A stretch of DNA of 62,506 bases from Cereibacter changlensis JA139 (GTDB lineage: Bacteria > Pseudomonadota > Alphaproteobacteria > Rhodobacterales > Rhodobacteraceae): NCBI RefSeq assembly GCF_003034985.1, contig NZ_PZKG01000011.1:1-62506 (forward strand), read 5' to 3'. This document shows positions 53,471 to 60,888 of the stretch, piece after piece. The translations under genes and the position numbers were made by a program. The notes beneath the pieces are model-generated. The model was given only the letters and a program-made list of their open reading frames with translations. It was not told the DNA's origin and ran no database searches. Each line of letters begins with the position of its first letter. Position 1 is the stretch's first letter.

Positions 53471-54535
53471 TCACTCGTCCTCCTCCACGATCAGCACCAC
53501 CTCGCCGCTTTCCTCCAGCTGGCGGATGCCGGCGACCACGGCGTTCATCGCCTCCTCTGCCTCCTTCTCCTTCACCTTGCCGCGCTGCCCGGCCTCCTCG
53601 CGCAGGCCCTGCGCCATGCGTTGCGACATGTTGGACAGCAGGAATTCCGCGACCTCCGTCCCCTCCGGCGTGGTCTGGGCCGCGGCAAGCGCGGTGACGA
53701 GGCGCAGCTGGTCCACCACCCGTATCACCTTCGGCACATCGCGCGGGCTCAGCCGGGCGGGGATGTGCTGGAAGGTGAAGATCGCCTTGCGCACCTTCTC
53801 GGCGAAGGCCGCGTCGGCCTCCTCCAGCCCCTTGAGCACCTCGTCGCGGGTCAGGGCGGGTGAGACGTTAAGGATCGCGCCGACCCGGTCCACCGGCGTG
53901 CCGCTGAAGGCGCGGGCGGGCTGGTTGGCGAATTGCGCCGCCAGCGACTGGCCGATGCGCCGCACCGTCTCGGGCTCGACGCTTCCGGTCATCGACACGG
54001 CATAGGCCACCCGCCGCGCCTTCTCGCCCGGCAGCTTGCCCAGAAGCTCCGCCGCCTTGGGCACCGGCAGTTTCGACAGCATCACCGCCGCCACCTCGGT
54101 GCTTTCCTGCTCCAGCACAGGCAGCAGCTCGTCCACCGGCAGGCCGATCAGCTTTTCCCAAGGATCGCCCTTGCCGCCGGAGCCGGCGAGGCGGCGCAGG
54201 CGGTTGGCGGTGTCGGGGCTGATATGGCCGTCCATCACCGCCAGCGCGCCTTCGAGCCCGCCGGGGAAGGAGAGGCCGACCTGATCGAGCTCGTCGAGGA
54301 ATTCCTCGATCACCGCGGTCATGGTGGCGCGGTCGACGCTGCGCATCCGCGCCATCTGTTCGGTCAGCCCGGCCTGAAGATCCTCGGGCAGGCTGCTGAG
54401 CGGCGGCAGGCTGCCGCCCTCGGCCAGCATGAGCCGGACGATGATCGCGGCCTTTTCCCGCCGGGTCAGGCCGCGCGGGCCATCCTCGGCGCCGCCGCCG
54501 CGCGTCGGGGTGATCTTTGCCAGAACCTGTGCCAT
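53471..54535 (-). CDS. fliG: FliG-like flagellar motor switch protein, divergent and isolated
   Basis: A 354-residue protein with the FliG fold: an N-terminal part LTRREKAAIIVRLMLAEGG, the middle domain DPWEKLIGLPVDELLPVLEQESTEVAAVMLSKLPVPKAAELLGKLP (quoted for its LPVPKAAELLGKLP core), and the C-terminal motor domain with VPKVIRVVDQLRLVTALAAA. In the usual FliG the helix reads VD-x-x-DL; here the second Asp is replaced (QLRLV). No other flagellar gene is near. It may be a second, specialised FliG or a degenerating copy. A CtrA-like site lies 47-61 bases upstream. Confidence 0.85.
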   Translation of the reverse strand: MAQVLAKITPTRGGGAEDGPRGLTRREKAAIIVRLMLAEGGSLPPLSSLPEDLQAGLTEQMARMRSVDRATMTAVIEEFLDELDQVGLSFPGGLEGALAVMDGHISPDTANRLRRLAGSGGKGDPWEKLIGLPVDELLPVLEQESTEVAAVMLSKLPVPKAAELLGKLPGEKARRVAYAVSMTGSVEPETVRRIGQSLAAQFANQPARAFSGTPVDRVGAILNVSPALTRDEVLKGLEEADAAFAEKVRKAIFTFQHIPARLSPRDVPKVIRVVDQLRLVTALAAAQTTPEGTEVAEFLLSNMSQRMAQGLREEAGQRGKVKEKEAEEAMNAVVAGIRQLEESGEVVLIVEEDE

Positions 54536-54581
54536 GCCGCCTCCGATTCTTCAGGACGCAGGCAGCATGGCGGCAGGCCGG

Positions 54582-54596
54582 TTAAGGCCGGTTTAG
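54582..54596. promoter_or_regulatory. CtrA-like site upstream of fliG
   Basis: TTAA-N7-TTAG (54582-54596) has the CtrA spacing with one base off the consensus. It lies 47 to 61 bases before the fliG start codon and overlaps the stop codon of the small secreted peptide gene. Confidence 0.45.
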
Positions 54597-54751
54597 CTCG
54601 AGACGGTCACGCAGGCCTTCAGCGCCGGATCATAGCTCTGATTGTCGGCGCAGGCCGAGGCGGTGACGTTGCGGCTGTAGGGGCAGCCCTCGGCCAGCGC
54701 CAGCGTCGGCGCGAGGGTCAGGGCGATCAGGGCAAGGGCGGGTATCTTCAT
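54593..54751 (-). CDS. Small secreted Cys-containing peptide
   Basis: A 52-residue precursor. The first 21 residues (MKIPALALIALTLAPTLALA, then E) are a clear signal peptide with an ALA cleavage site. The mature part is only about 32 residues: it starts EGCPYSRNVTASACADNQSYD and ends CVTVSS, with three Cys. I chose ATG 54751 because the signal peptide begins there and CAAGGAGGACTGCCG precedes it. It lies between purB and fliG on the same strand. It resembles small secreted proteins seen next to purB in this family, with unknown role. Confidence 0.75.
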   Translation of the reverse strand: MKIPALALIALTLAPTLALAEGCPYSRNVTASACADNQSYDPALKACVTVSS

Positions 54752-54890
54752 CGGCAGTCCTCCTTGGGGCGCGATGCGCCTGTTGATCTTGGAACAACGG
54801 CAGGAACGGCGTCGGACTCGCAATGAAGCAAGGATAGCACGGATTTCGTCGCGGCGAGAGGCCAGAGGAGCCCCGCGCCGCGACGGGCGA

Positions 54891-56195
54891 TCACTTGCCG
54901 AAGACCCGGGCGAAGATCGTGTCGACATGCTTGGTATGATAGCCGAGATCGAACTTCTCCTCGATCTCCGCCGGGGTCAGCGCGGCGGTCACTTCCGGAT
55001 CGGCCAAGAGCTCCGTCTTGAAATCGGCGCCCTGTTCCCAGACCTTCATCGCATTGCGCTGCACGAGGCGGTAGCTGTCCTCGCGGCTGACCCCGGCCTG
55101 CGTCAGGGCCAAGAGCACGCGCTGGCTCATCACCAGACCGCGGAACTTGTTCATGTTGGCCAGCATGTTCTCGGGATAGATCACCAGCTTCTCCACCACG
55201 CCGGCCAGACGGTGCAGCGCGAAGTCGAGCGTGATCGTCGCATCGGGGCCGATGGCGCGCTCGACCGAGGAATGGCTGATGTCGCGCTCGTGCCACATCG
55301 CCACGTTCTCCAGCGCCGGGATCACCGCCATCCGCACCAGCCGGGCGAGGCCGGTCAGGTTCTCGGTCAGCACCGGGTTCCTTTTGTGCGGCATCGCCGA
55401 GGAGCCCTTCTGGCCGGGCGAGAAGAACTCCTCCGCTTCCAGCACCTCGGTGCGCTGCATGTGGCGGATCTCGATGGCGCAGTTCTCGATGCTGGAGGCG
55501 ATGACGCCCAGCGTGGCGAAGAACATCGCGTGCCGGTCGCGCGGGATGATCTGGGTCGAGATCGGCTCGGGGGTGAGGCCCATCGCGGCGCAGACATGTT
55601 CCTCGACCGACGGGTCGATATTGGCGAAGGTGCCGACCGCGCCGGAGATCGCCCCGGTCGCCACTTCGGCGCGGGCGTTCACCAGACGCGCGCGGTTGCG
55701 CGCCATCTCGGCGTAGAAGCGGGCGAAGGTCAGGCCCATGGTGGTCGGCTCGGCATGGATGCCGTGGCTGCGGCCGATGCGGACGGTGTGCTTGTGCTCC
55801 ATCGCCCGGGTCTTCAGCGCGGCCAGCACCCGGTCGACCCCGGCCAGCAGCAGGTCGGCGGCGCGCACCAGCTGTACGTTCAGCGTGGTGTCGAGCACGT
55901 CCGACGAGGTCATGCCCTGATGCACGAAGCGCGCCTGATCGGCGCCGATCAGCTCGGCCAGATGGGTGAGGAAGGCGATCACGTCATGCTTGGTGACCTC
56001 CTCGATCGCGTCGATGCGCGGGATGTCGAACTGCATGTCCTTGGCGCGCCAAACCGCTTCGGCATGGTCCTTCGGGATGACGCCGATCGCGGCCTGCGCG
56101 TCGCAGGCATGGGCCTCGATCTCGTACCAGATGCGGAACTTGGTCTCCGGCGACCAGAGGGCGACCATTTCGGGGCGGGAGTAGCGCGGGATCAT
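54891..56195 (-). CDS. purB: adenylosuccinate lyase
   Basis: A 434-residue member of the fumarase/aspartase superfamily that acts twice in purine synthesis, on SAICAR and on adenylosuccinate. The catalytic loop signature GSSAMPHKRNPV is intact, with TRVGRSHG-like TVRIGRSHGIHAEP and the active-site MTSSDVLDTTLNVQL. The start IPRYSRPEMVALWSPE is typical. It lies 124 bases downstream of the DUF333 lipoprotein gene. With purF at the other end of the window, two purine genes are present but not linked. Confidence 0.97.
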   Translation of the reverse strand: MIPRYSRPEMVALWSPETKFRIWYEIEAHACDAQAAIGVIPKDHAEAVWRAKDMQFDIPRIDAIEEVTKHDVIAFLTHLAELIGADQARFVHQGMTSSDVLDTTLNVQLVRAADLLLAGVDRVLAALKTRAMEHKHTVRIGRSHGIHAEPTTMGLTFARFYAEMARNRARLVNARAEVATGAISGAVGTFANIDPSVEEHVCAAMGLTPEPISTQIIPRDRHAMFFATLGVIASSIENCAIEIRHMQRTEVLEAEEFFSPGQKGSSAMPHKRNPVLTENLTGLARLVRMAVIPALENVAMWHERDISHSSVERAIGPDATITLDFALHRLAGVVEKLVIYPENMLANMNKFRGLVMSQRVLLALTQAGVSREDSYRLVQRNAMKVWEQGADFKTELLADPEVTAALTPAEIEEKFDLGYHTKHVDTIFARVFGK

Positions 56196-56319
56196 CGGAC
56201 AGCCTTTTCGGTTTGCGGGAGAGGCGCGCCCCGATTAGCCGCTGCGGGCCGGGGTGGCAAGGCTGGGCTGCCGCAGGGTCAGGGGGAGGAGCAGGGCCGG
56301 CGGCCCGTCGCCGCCCGGG

Positions 56320-56556
56320 TCAGAGCGGGTCGGCGTCGCGGTAGAGCTTCCATTCCTCCAGCGTGCTGCCGTCCTTCAGGTGGCAATAGCCGGCCAAGCC
56401 GCCCTGTTCCTGCCGCATCTCCATCCGGCCGCCCATCCGGGCGCAGAGCGCCGGGGCCGGATCGGCCATGCCGACCCGCCGCATCTCAGCGCCCGGCTCT
56501 TCACCCCCGCCGCAGGCGGCGAGCAGCAGCGGGGCCAGCATCAGGTATCGCATCAT
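56320..56556 (-). CDS. DUF333 lipoprotein
   Basis: A 78-residue precursor with a lipoprotein signal (MRYLMLAPLLLAACGGG, lipobox LAAC). The mature domain CARMGGRMEMRQEQGGLAGYCHLKDGSTLEEWKLYRD (key parts ALCARMGG and GYCHLKDG) matches DUF333, a small domain in putative hemolysin-like lipoproteins whose role is unknown. The first of two consecutive ATG codons overlaps the dddP stop (ATGA), so it is translationally coupled to a DMSP lyase gene. Nothing in it suggests a role in DMSP metabolism, and the coupling is the interesting point. Confidence 0.82.
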   Translation of the reverse strand: MMRYLMLAPLLLAACGGGEEPGAEMRRVGMADPAPALCARMGGRMEMRQEQGGLAGYCHLKDGSTLEEWKLYRDADPL

Positions 56557-57890
56557 CGCTCTCCCATGAGCGCCGGATCGAACGGATAGCGCGTCAGGTT
56601 CTCGTGGCCGGTCTCGGTGATCAGCACCTGATCCTCCAGCTTGATCGAGAAGTCGCCGCCCTCCGGCGAGACCAGCGCCTCGACACAGAGCACCATGCCG
56701 GGCTCCAGCGCAACCTCGAAGGCGCCCTCCACCCAGGCGTCGGGGTAGGGCACGAGGGGCCATTCGTCGCAGAGCCCGACGCCATGCATCTTGCAGGAGT
56801 ATTTCTGCGCTTCGTAATGCGGCGCCAGCTGGTGCCCGCCATGGGTCAGCTCGCGCACCGTGACCCCCGGACGCAGCATCGCCATGTTGGCGTCGATATG
56901 GTCACGGGCATGCAGCATGGCGTCGACCATCGCGCGGGGCGGCGGCTGATCGCCGATCCACCAGCTCCGCGAGATGTCGATGCAGAAGCCGTAGCTGCCG
57001 ATCAGGTCGGTGTCGAAGCCGACGATCTCGTTCGGCCGGATGATCCGCGGCCCGCATTCCTGGAACCACGGGTTGGTGCGCGGGCCGGAGGCCAGGAGCC
57101 GCGTTTCGATCCACTCGCCGCCGCGGCGGATGTTCTCGGCATGCAGCACCGACCAGACGTCATCCTCCGAAATCGCGCCGCCCGGGATGCCCGCGCGCGC
57201 CGCCTGCTCCATCTCGGCGATGGCGGTCTCGCAGGCGTGGTGGGCGCAGCGCATGGCGAGGATCTCGTCGGGGCCCTTCACGGCGCGGGTGCGCTCGGCC
57301 ACCTCCTCGCCCTCCAGCACCTCGAAGCCGGCCCGCTCCAGCGCGCGCAGGCCGTGGACCATGATCTTGTCCACCGCCAGCCGCCGGTTGGTCCCGGCAT
57401 GGGCGCGCATCACCTCGGTCACCTGGCCGGCGAAGGAGGTCGCGTCGGCCTCGGTCCGGTCGCCGGAGGCGAAGTAGAAGAACGAGGCGCCGGAGCGGGT
57501 CTCGGCGACCAGCGGGTTGAAGCTGGCGAGGAAGGGGGACTGCTTGTAGTCCCAGAGCACCATATGCCCGTCGGCGCAGAGGAGGACGGCGCGGAACGGG
57601 TTGTGGCTGTTCCAGAGCTGCATGTTGGTGGTGTCGGTGGCGTAGCGAATGTTCATCGGATCGAAGAGCAGCAGCCCGCCGATGTCGCGCGCGACCAGCG
57701 CCTCGGTCAGCCGCCGCCAGCGATGCGCGCGCATTGCCGCGAGGTCCGGCAGCGCCAGCCCCGCCGCCCGCCATTCGGCGAAGGCGAGCTGGGTCGGGCC
57801 GATCTCCACCCGGTCGTTGTCATTGGGCGAGCCGTCGCCCAGCGTGGCGCCGCGGCTGGGGTCGATCTTGCGGCGGTCGGCGTAGGTCAT
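56553..57890 (-). CDS. dddP: DMSP lyase DddP (M24 peptidase-fold)
   Basis: A 445-residue M24-family protein that I recognise as DddP, which cleaves dimethylsulfoniopropionate to dimethyl sulfide and acrylate. It matches the known enzyme from its start (KIDPSRGATLGDGSPNDNDR) to its end (YPFDPALMG). The six metal-ligand positions are Asp293, Asp295, Asp305, His369, Glu404 and Glu419, each two lower than the residues I recall for the Ruegeria enzyme. ATG 57890 begins the family sequence. It is divergent from a HODM-type gene and overlaps a DUF333 gene. Substrate use is inferred. Confidence 0.93.
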   Translation of the reverse strand: MTYADRRKIDPSRGATLGDGSPNDNDRVEIGPTQLAFAEWRAAGLALPDLAAMRAHRWRRLTEALVARDIGGLLLFDPMNIRYATDTTNMQLWNSHNPFRAVLLCADGHMVLWDYKQSPFLASFNPLVAETRSGASFFYFASGDRTEADATSFAGQVTEVMRAHAGTNRRLAVDKIMVHGLRALERAGFEVLEGEEVAERTRAVKGPDEILAMRCAHHACETAIAEMEQAARAGIPGGAISEDDVWSVLHAENIRRGGEWIETRLLASGPRTNPWFQECGPRIIRPNEIVGFDTDLIGSYGFCIDISRSWWIGDQPPPRAMVDAMLHARDHIDANMAMLRPGVTVRELTHGGHQLAPHYEAQKYSCKMHGVGLCDEWPLVPYPDAWVEGAFEVALEPGMVLCVEALVSPEGGDFSIKLEDQVLITETGHENLTRYPFDPALMGER

Positions 57891-58019
57891 GCTTGGGCCC
57901 TCCCTGATGCGCCGAGCCTCGGGCCGGGACGGCGCGCGGGCGCGCCTCCGGGCGACATGGCCGGCGTCGCAAAGCGCCCGCCCCTTTCTTTTCTCCGGCA
58001 GGGCGGGCAAGAAGGCGGC

Positions 58020-58823
58020 ATGACCCCGATCCTGCAAGCCAGCCTGCCCTTCGCCCCCTGGATGGACCCCCGCACCTGGCGGCTGCCCGGCATCCTGCCG
58101 GTGGAGGGCGAGGACTGGCTCAGGATCGACGACGCCTATGCCGCGCAGATGGCCGAGCGGGACCGGCTGATCGCCGAGACTCCGGAGCTGGTCGAGGGGA
58201 TGCTGGAGTCGGCGCGGCCGGCGGCGGAGGAGCTTTATGATGTCGTGCTGGATTGGCTGGCCCGCACCCCGGGCTTCACGGTTGCGGCGGGGCAGGTGAC
58301 CCGGCCCGATGGCGTCGCCGTCCCGCTCGACCGCCGCCGGCCGCTGCTGACGCTGGGGCGGCTGGTGCAGGAGGATCTCTGCCTGCTGCAGGCCGAGGGC
58401 GGCGAGAGCCTGCTGACCGGGGCGGTGCTCTGCTTTCCCGCCAGCTGGACCCTGGCCGAGAAGCTGGGCCGGCCGATGATCCGGATCCATGTGCCGGTCG
58501 AGAGCTATACCGAAGCGGTCGCCCGGAGGGTGCAGCGGTTGTTCGACGCGATCCGGCCGGAGCAGATGCTGTGGCGGGCCAACGCGCTGGTCTACGACGA
58601 CCCGGCGCTGCACCAGCCGCGGCCGGAGGGGGTGCACCGCCCGGCGCCGCGCGACGGGCGTTACCTGCGATCGGAACGGCAGGTGCTGCGCCGGCTGCCG
58701 GAGACGCGGGCGGTGGTGTTCTCGATCCATACCTATCTGGTGCGGATCGGGGATCTTGCGCCGGAGGCCCGGGCCGGGATGGCGGGGGCGGGGCTTTGGG
58801 GTTGGGAGGAGGGTGCGCAATGA
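58020..58823 (+). CDS. DUF3445 protein (heme-dependent oxidative N-demethylase subunit-like)
   Basis: A 267-residue protein of the DUF3445 family, now linked to heme-dependent oxidative N-demethylases (HODM) and to the dimethylamine monooxygenase subunits of marine roseobacters. The start LPFAPWMDPRTWRLPGILP, the middle VQEDLCLLQ and AVLCFPASWTLAEKLG, and the ending TRAVVFSIHTYLVRI with its conserved His are typical. ATG 58020 follows a hairpin with arms GCCCGCCC / GGGCGGGC. The stop lies in the loop of a REP hairpin, so the last residues come from the repeat. It is divergent from dddP. Confidence 0.85.
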   Translation: MTPILQASLPFAPWMDPRTWRLPGILPVEGEDWLRIDDAYAAQMAERDRLIAETPELVEGMLESARPAAEELYDVVLDWLARTPGFTVAAGQVTRPDGVAVPLDRRRPLLTLGRLVQEDLCLLQAEGGESLLTGAVLCFPASWTLAEKLGRPMIRIHVPVESYTEAVARRVQRLFDAIRPEQMLWRANALVYDDPALHQPRPEGVHRPAPRDGRYLRSERQVLRRLPETRAVVFSIHTYLVRIGDLAPEARAGMAGAGLWGWEEGAQ

Positions 58824-59061
58824 ATGCGCACCCTACGGGGTGTGGTTTTCACGCGTGAAAATGGGTGTAACGTCTTGGGATGGAAAGTGATTTCGTTCCG
58901 CATTAGGGTTTTGTTAACGGGTGGATGCAACCCCACCGTAGGGCAGGCGGCTTGGGTCGGACTTCGCGGGCGTTGCGCAAGGGTGGGGTGGAACCCCACC
59001 CTACGGGAAGGTCGGCCGGAAAGGTTGTGGGGCTTTCGTAGGGTGGGGTTTTACCCCACCC
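58811..59061. repeat. REP cluster: five hairpins including composite family B copy 2
   Basis: The hairpins are 58811-58833 (GGGTGCGCA / TGCGCACCC), the palindrome TTTTCACGCGTGAAAA at 58846-58861, the degenerate 58918-58938, 58981-59001 (GGGTGGGGT / ACCCCACCC, loop GGA, same as at 6969) and 59041-59061 (same arms, loop TTT). Between the second and third lies TTAG-N7-TTAA (58903-58917), again CtrA-like. It fills most of the 335-base gap between the DUF3445 gene and efp; no gene is seen there. Confidence 0.8.
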
Positions 59062-59103
59062 GGATCCGCGCTCGGTCGGCTGTCTCGCTCGACCCGCGCA
59101 AAG

Positions 59104-59133
59104 AAAAGGCGGCCCGCATCGCTGCGGGCCGCC
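59104..59133 (-). terminator. Terminator after efp
   Basis: An 11-pair stem (arm GGCGGCCCGCA, loop TCGC, 59108-59133), followed on the minus strand by TTTTCTTTG. It lies 26 bases beyond the efp stop. Confidence 0.88.
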
Positions 59134-59158
59134 CGGTGTCCGGAGCCGTGCGGGACGG

Positions 59159-59725
59159 TCAGTCCTTGGCGCGCTCGACGTAGGAGTTGTCTTCGGTGTT
59201 GATCACGATCCGCGTCCCGGCGCCGATATGCGGCGGGACCATCACGCGCACGCCGTTGGTGCACATGGCGGGCTTGTAGGAGGAGCTCGCCGTCTGGCCC
59301 TTCACCACCGGCTCGGTCTCGGTGATCTCGACCGTGACCTTCTGCGGCAGCTCGATGGCGATGGCGACGCCGTTGAAGGTCTTGAGATAGACCCGCAGAC
59401 CCTCGGTCAGGAAGACCTTCTGGTCGCCGACCACATCCTCGGTCACCACCACCTGATCGTAGCTCACCGGCTCCATGAAGTGGTAGCCCTCGCCATCCTC
59501 GTAGAGGAAGTCGTATTCGCGCTCGTCGACATGGGCGCGCTCCACCTGTTCGGTGGTGCGCCAGCGCTCCGACACCTTGGTGCCGTCGGAGATGCGGCGC
59601 ATGTCGACCTGGGTGACCGGCGTGCCCTTGCCGGGGTGGAAGTTCTGCGCGGTCAGCACGATGTAGAGCTTGTCGTCCAGCTCCACCACGTTGCCCTTGC
59701 GAAGCGTCGATGCGATGACTTTCAC
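59159..59725 (-). CDS. efp: elongation factor P
   Basis: A 188-residue EF-P that rescues ribosomes stalled at proline runs. The three beta-barrel domains are present; the modification loop reads [10 protein letters not shown] with Lys33, the residue that EpmA lysylates. I prefer GTG 59725 as start because AAGGA sits at the right distance and the product then has the usual 188 residues; an upstream ATG at 59746 would add MDHKEYT. The gene is divergent from epmA, which encodes its modifying enzyme, with about 100 bases between. A terminator follows. Confidence 0.95.
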   Translation of the reverse strand: MKVIASTLRKGNVVELDDKLYIVLTAQNFHPGKGTPVTQVDMRRISDGTKVSERWRTTEQVERAHVDEREYDFLYEDGEGYHFMEPVSYDQVVVTEDVVGDQKVFLTEGLRVYLKTFNGVAIAIELPQKVTVEITETEPVVKGQTASSSYKPAMCTNGVRVMVPPHIGAGTRIVINTEDNSYVERAKD

Positions 59726-59828
59726 GGTGTATTCCTTGTGGTCCATGGCCGCGCGGATTAGGCAGCGCGGGCTTTGGTCCCGCGCCTAACCCATCCGATC
59801 CGAAATTTCCAGCCGAAAGCCGCCCCGC

Positions 59829-60881
59829 ATGACAGCCTCCGCCGATTCCGCCGCATGGTGGCAGCCCCATCGCCACGCCGACCGCCGCCCCTTGCTGCTG
59901 GCGCGCAACCGCATCCAGCAGGGGCTGCGGCTCTGGCTGGCGGGGCAGGGCTTCACCGAGGTCGACCCCGTTGCGCTGCAGGTCTCGCCGGGCAACGAGG
60001 CGCATCTGCACGGTTTCGCCACCGAGGCGATCGGCAATGACGGGCAGGGGCGGCGGATGTATCTGCACACCTCGCCGGAATTCGCGATGAAGAAGCTCTT
60101 GGCGGCGGGCGAGACGCGGATCGCCGCCTTCGCCCATGTCTGGCGCAACCGCGAGCGCGGCGTGCTGCATTCGCCGGAGTTCACCATGCTGGAATGGTAT
60201 CGCGTGGGCGAGGGCTACGAGGTCCTGATGCAGGATTGCGCGGCGATGCTGCGGCTGGCGGCGGAGGCGGCGGGCAGCCGGATGCTGCGCTTCCGCGACG
60301 CGAGCTGCGATCCCTTCGCCGAGCCGGAGCGGCTGAGCGTGGCCGAGGCCTTCCGGCGATTCGCCGGTGTGGACCTGCTGGCGACGGTCGATGCGGCGGG
60401 CGAGCCCTTGGCGGAACGGTTGCGGGCGCAGATGCAGGCCGCGGGGCTGAAGGCGGCGGCGGATGACACCTGGTCCGACATGCTGAGCCGGGTGCTGGTG
60501 GAAAAGGTCGAGCCGCATCTGGGCCATGGCCGCGCCACCATCCTCGACCGCTATCCGGTGGCCGAGGCGGCGCTGGCCCGGCCCGCCGCCGACGATCCGC
60601 GGGTGGCGGAACGTTTCGAGCTCTATGCCTGCGGGGTGGAGCTGGCCAACGGGTTCGGCGAGCTGACCAACCCCGCCGAGCAGCGCCGCCGCTTCGGGCT
60701 GGAGATGGACGAAAAGGCGCGGGTCTATGGCGAACGCTATCCGCTGGATGAGGATTTCCTCGCGGCGCTGGCAGAGATGCCCGCGGCCAGCGGAATCGCG
60801 CTCGGCTTCGACCGGCTGGTGATGCTGGCCACCGCCGCGCCACGGATCGACGATGTGATCTGGGCGCCGGTCGCTTTGTGA
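59829..60881 (+). CDS. epmA: EF-P lysine lysyltransferase
   Basis: A 350-residue class II synthetase-like enzyme (EpmA, PoxA/GenX) that attaches beta-lysine to EF-P. Class II motif 2 is WRNRERGVLHSPEFTMLEWY, and motif 3 is GIALGFDRLVML; ELTNPAEQRRRF is also typical. It lacks the tRNA anticodon-binding domain of true LysRS, as expected. It is divergent from efp, which makes the functional link clear. The other enzyme of the pathway, the 2,3-aminomutase EpmB, is not in the window. Confidence 0.93.
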   Translation: MTASADSAAWWQPHRHADRRPLLLARNRIQQGLRLWLAGQGFTEVDPVALQVSPGNEAHLHGFATEAIGNDGQGRRMYLHTSPEFAMKKLLAAGETRIAAFAHVWRNRERGVLHSPEFTMLEWYRVGEGYEVLMQDCAAMLRLAAEAAGSRMLRFRDASCDPFAEPERLSVAEAFRRFAGVDLLATVDAAGEPLAERLRAQMQAAGLKAAADDTWSDMLSRVLVEKVEPHLGHGRATILDRYPVAEAALARPAADDPRVAERFELYACGVELANGFGELTNPAEQRRRFGLEMDEKARVYGERYPLDEDFLAALAEMPAASGIALGFDRLVMLATAAPRIDDVIWAPVAL

Positions 60882-60888
60882 CCCCCGC

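Noticed and set aside
49197-53474. Very long open frames antisense to real genes (for example opposite feoAB and the MHS transporter, opposite nrdJ, and opposite gp15)
   Set aside because: They are by-products of high GC at third positions: rich in His, Arg, Gly and Ala, without family motifs, and exactly antisense to well-supported genes.
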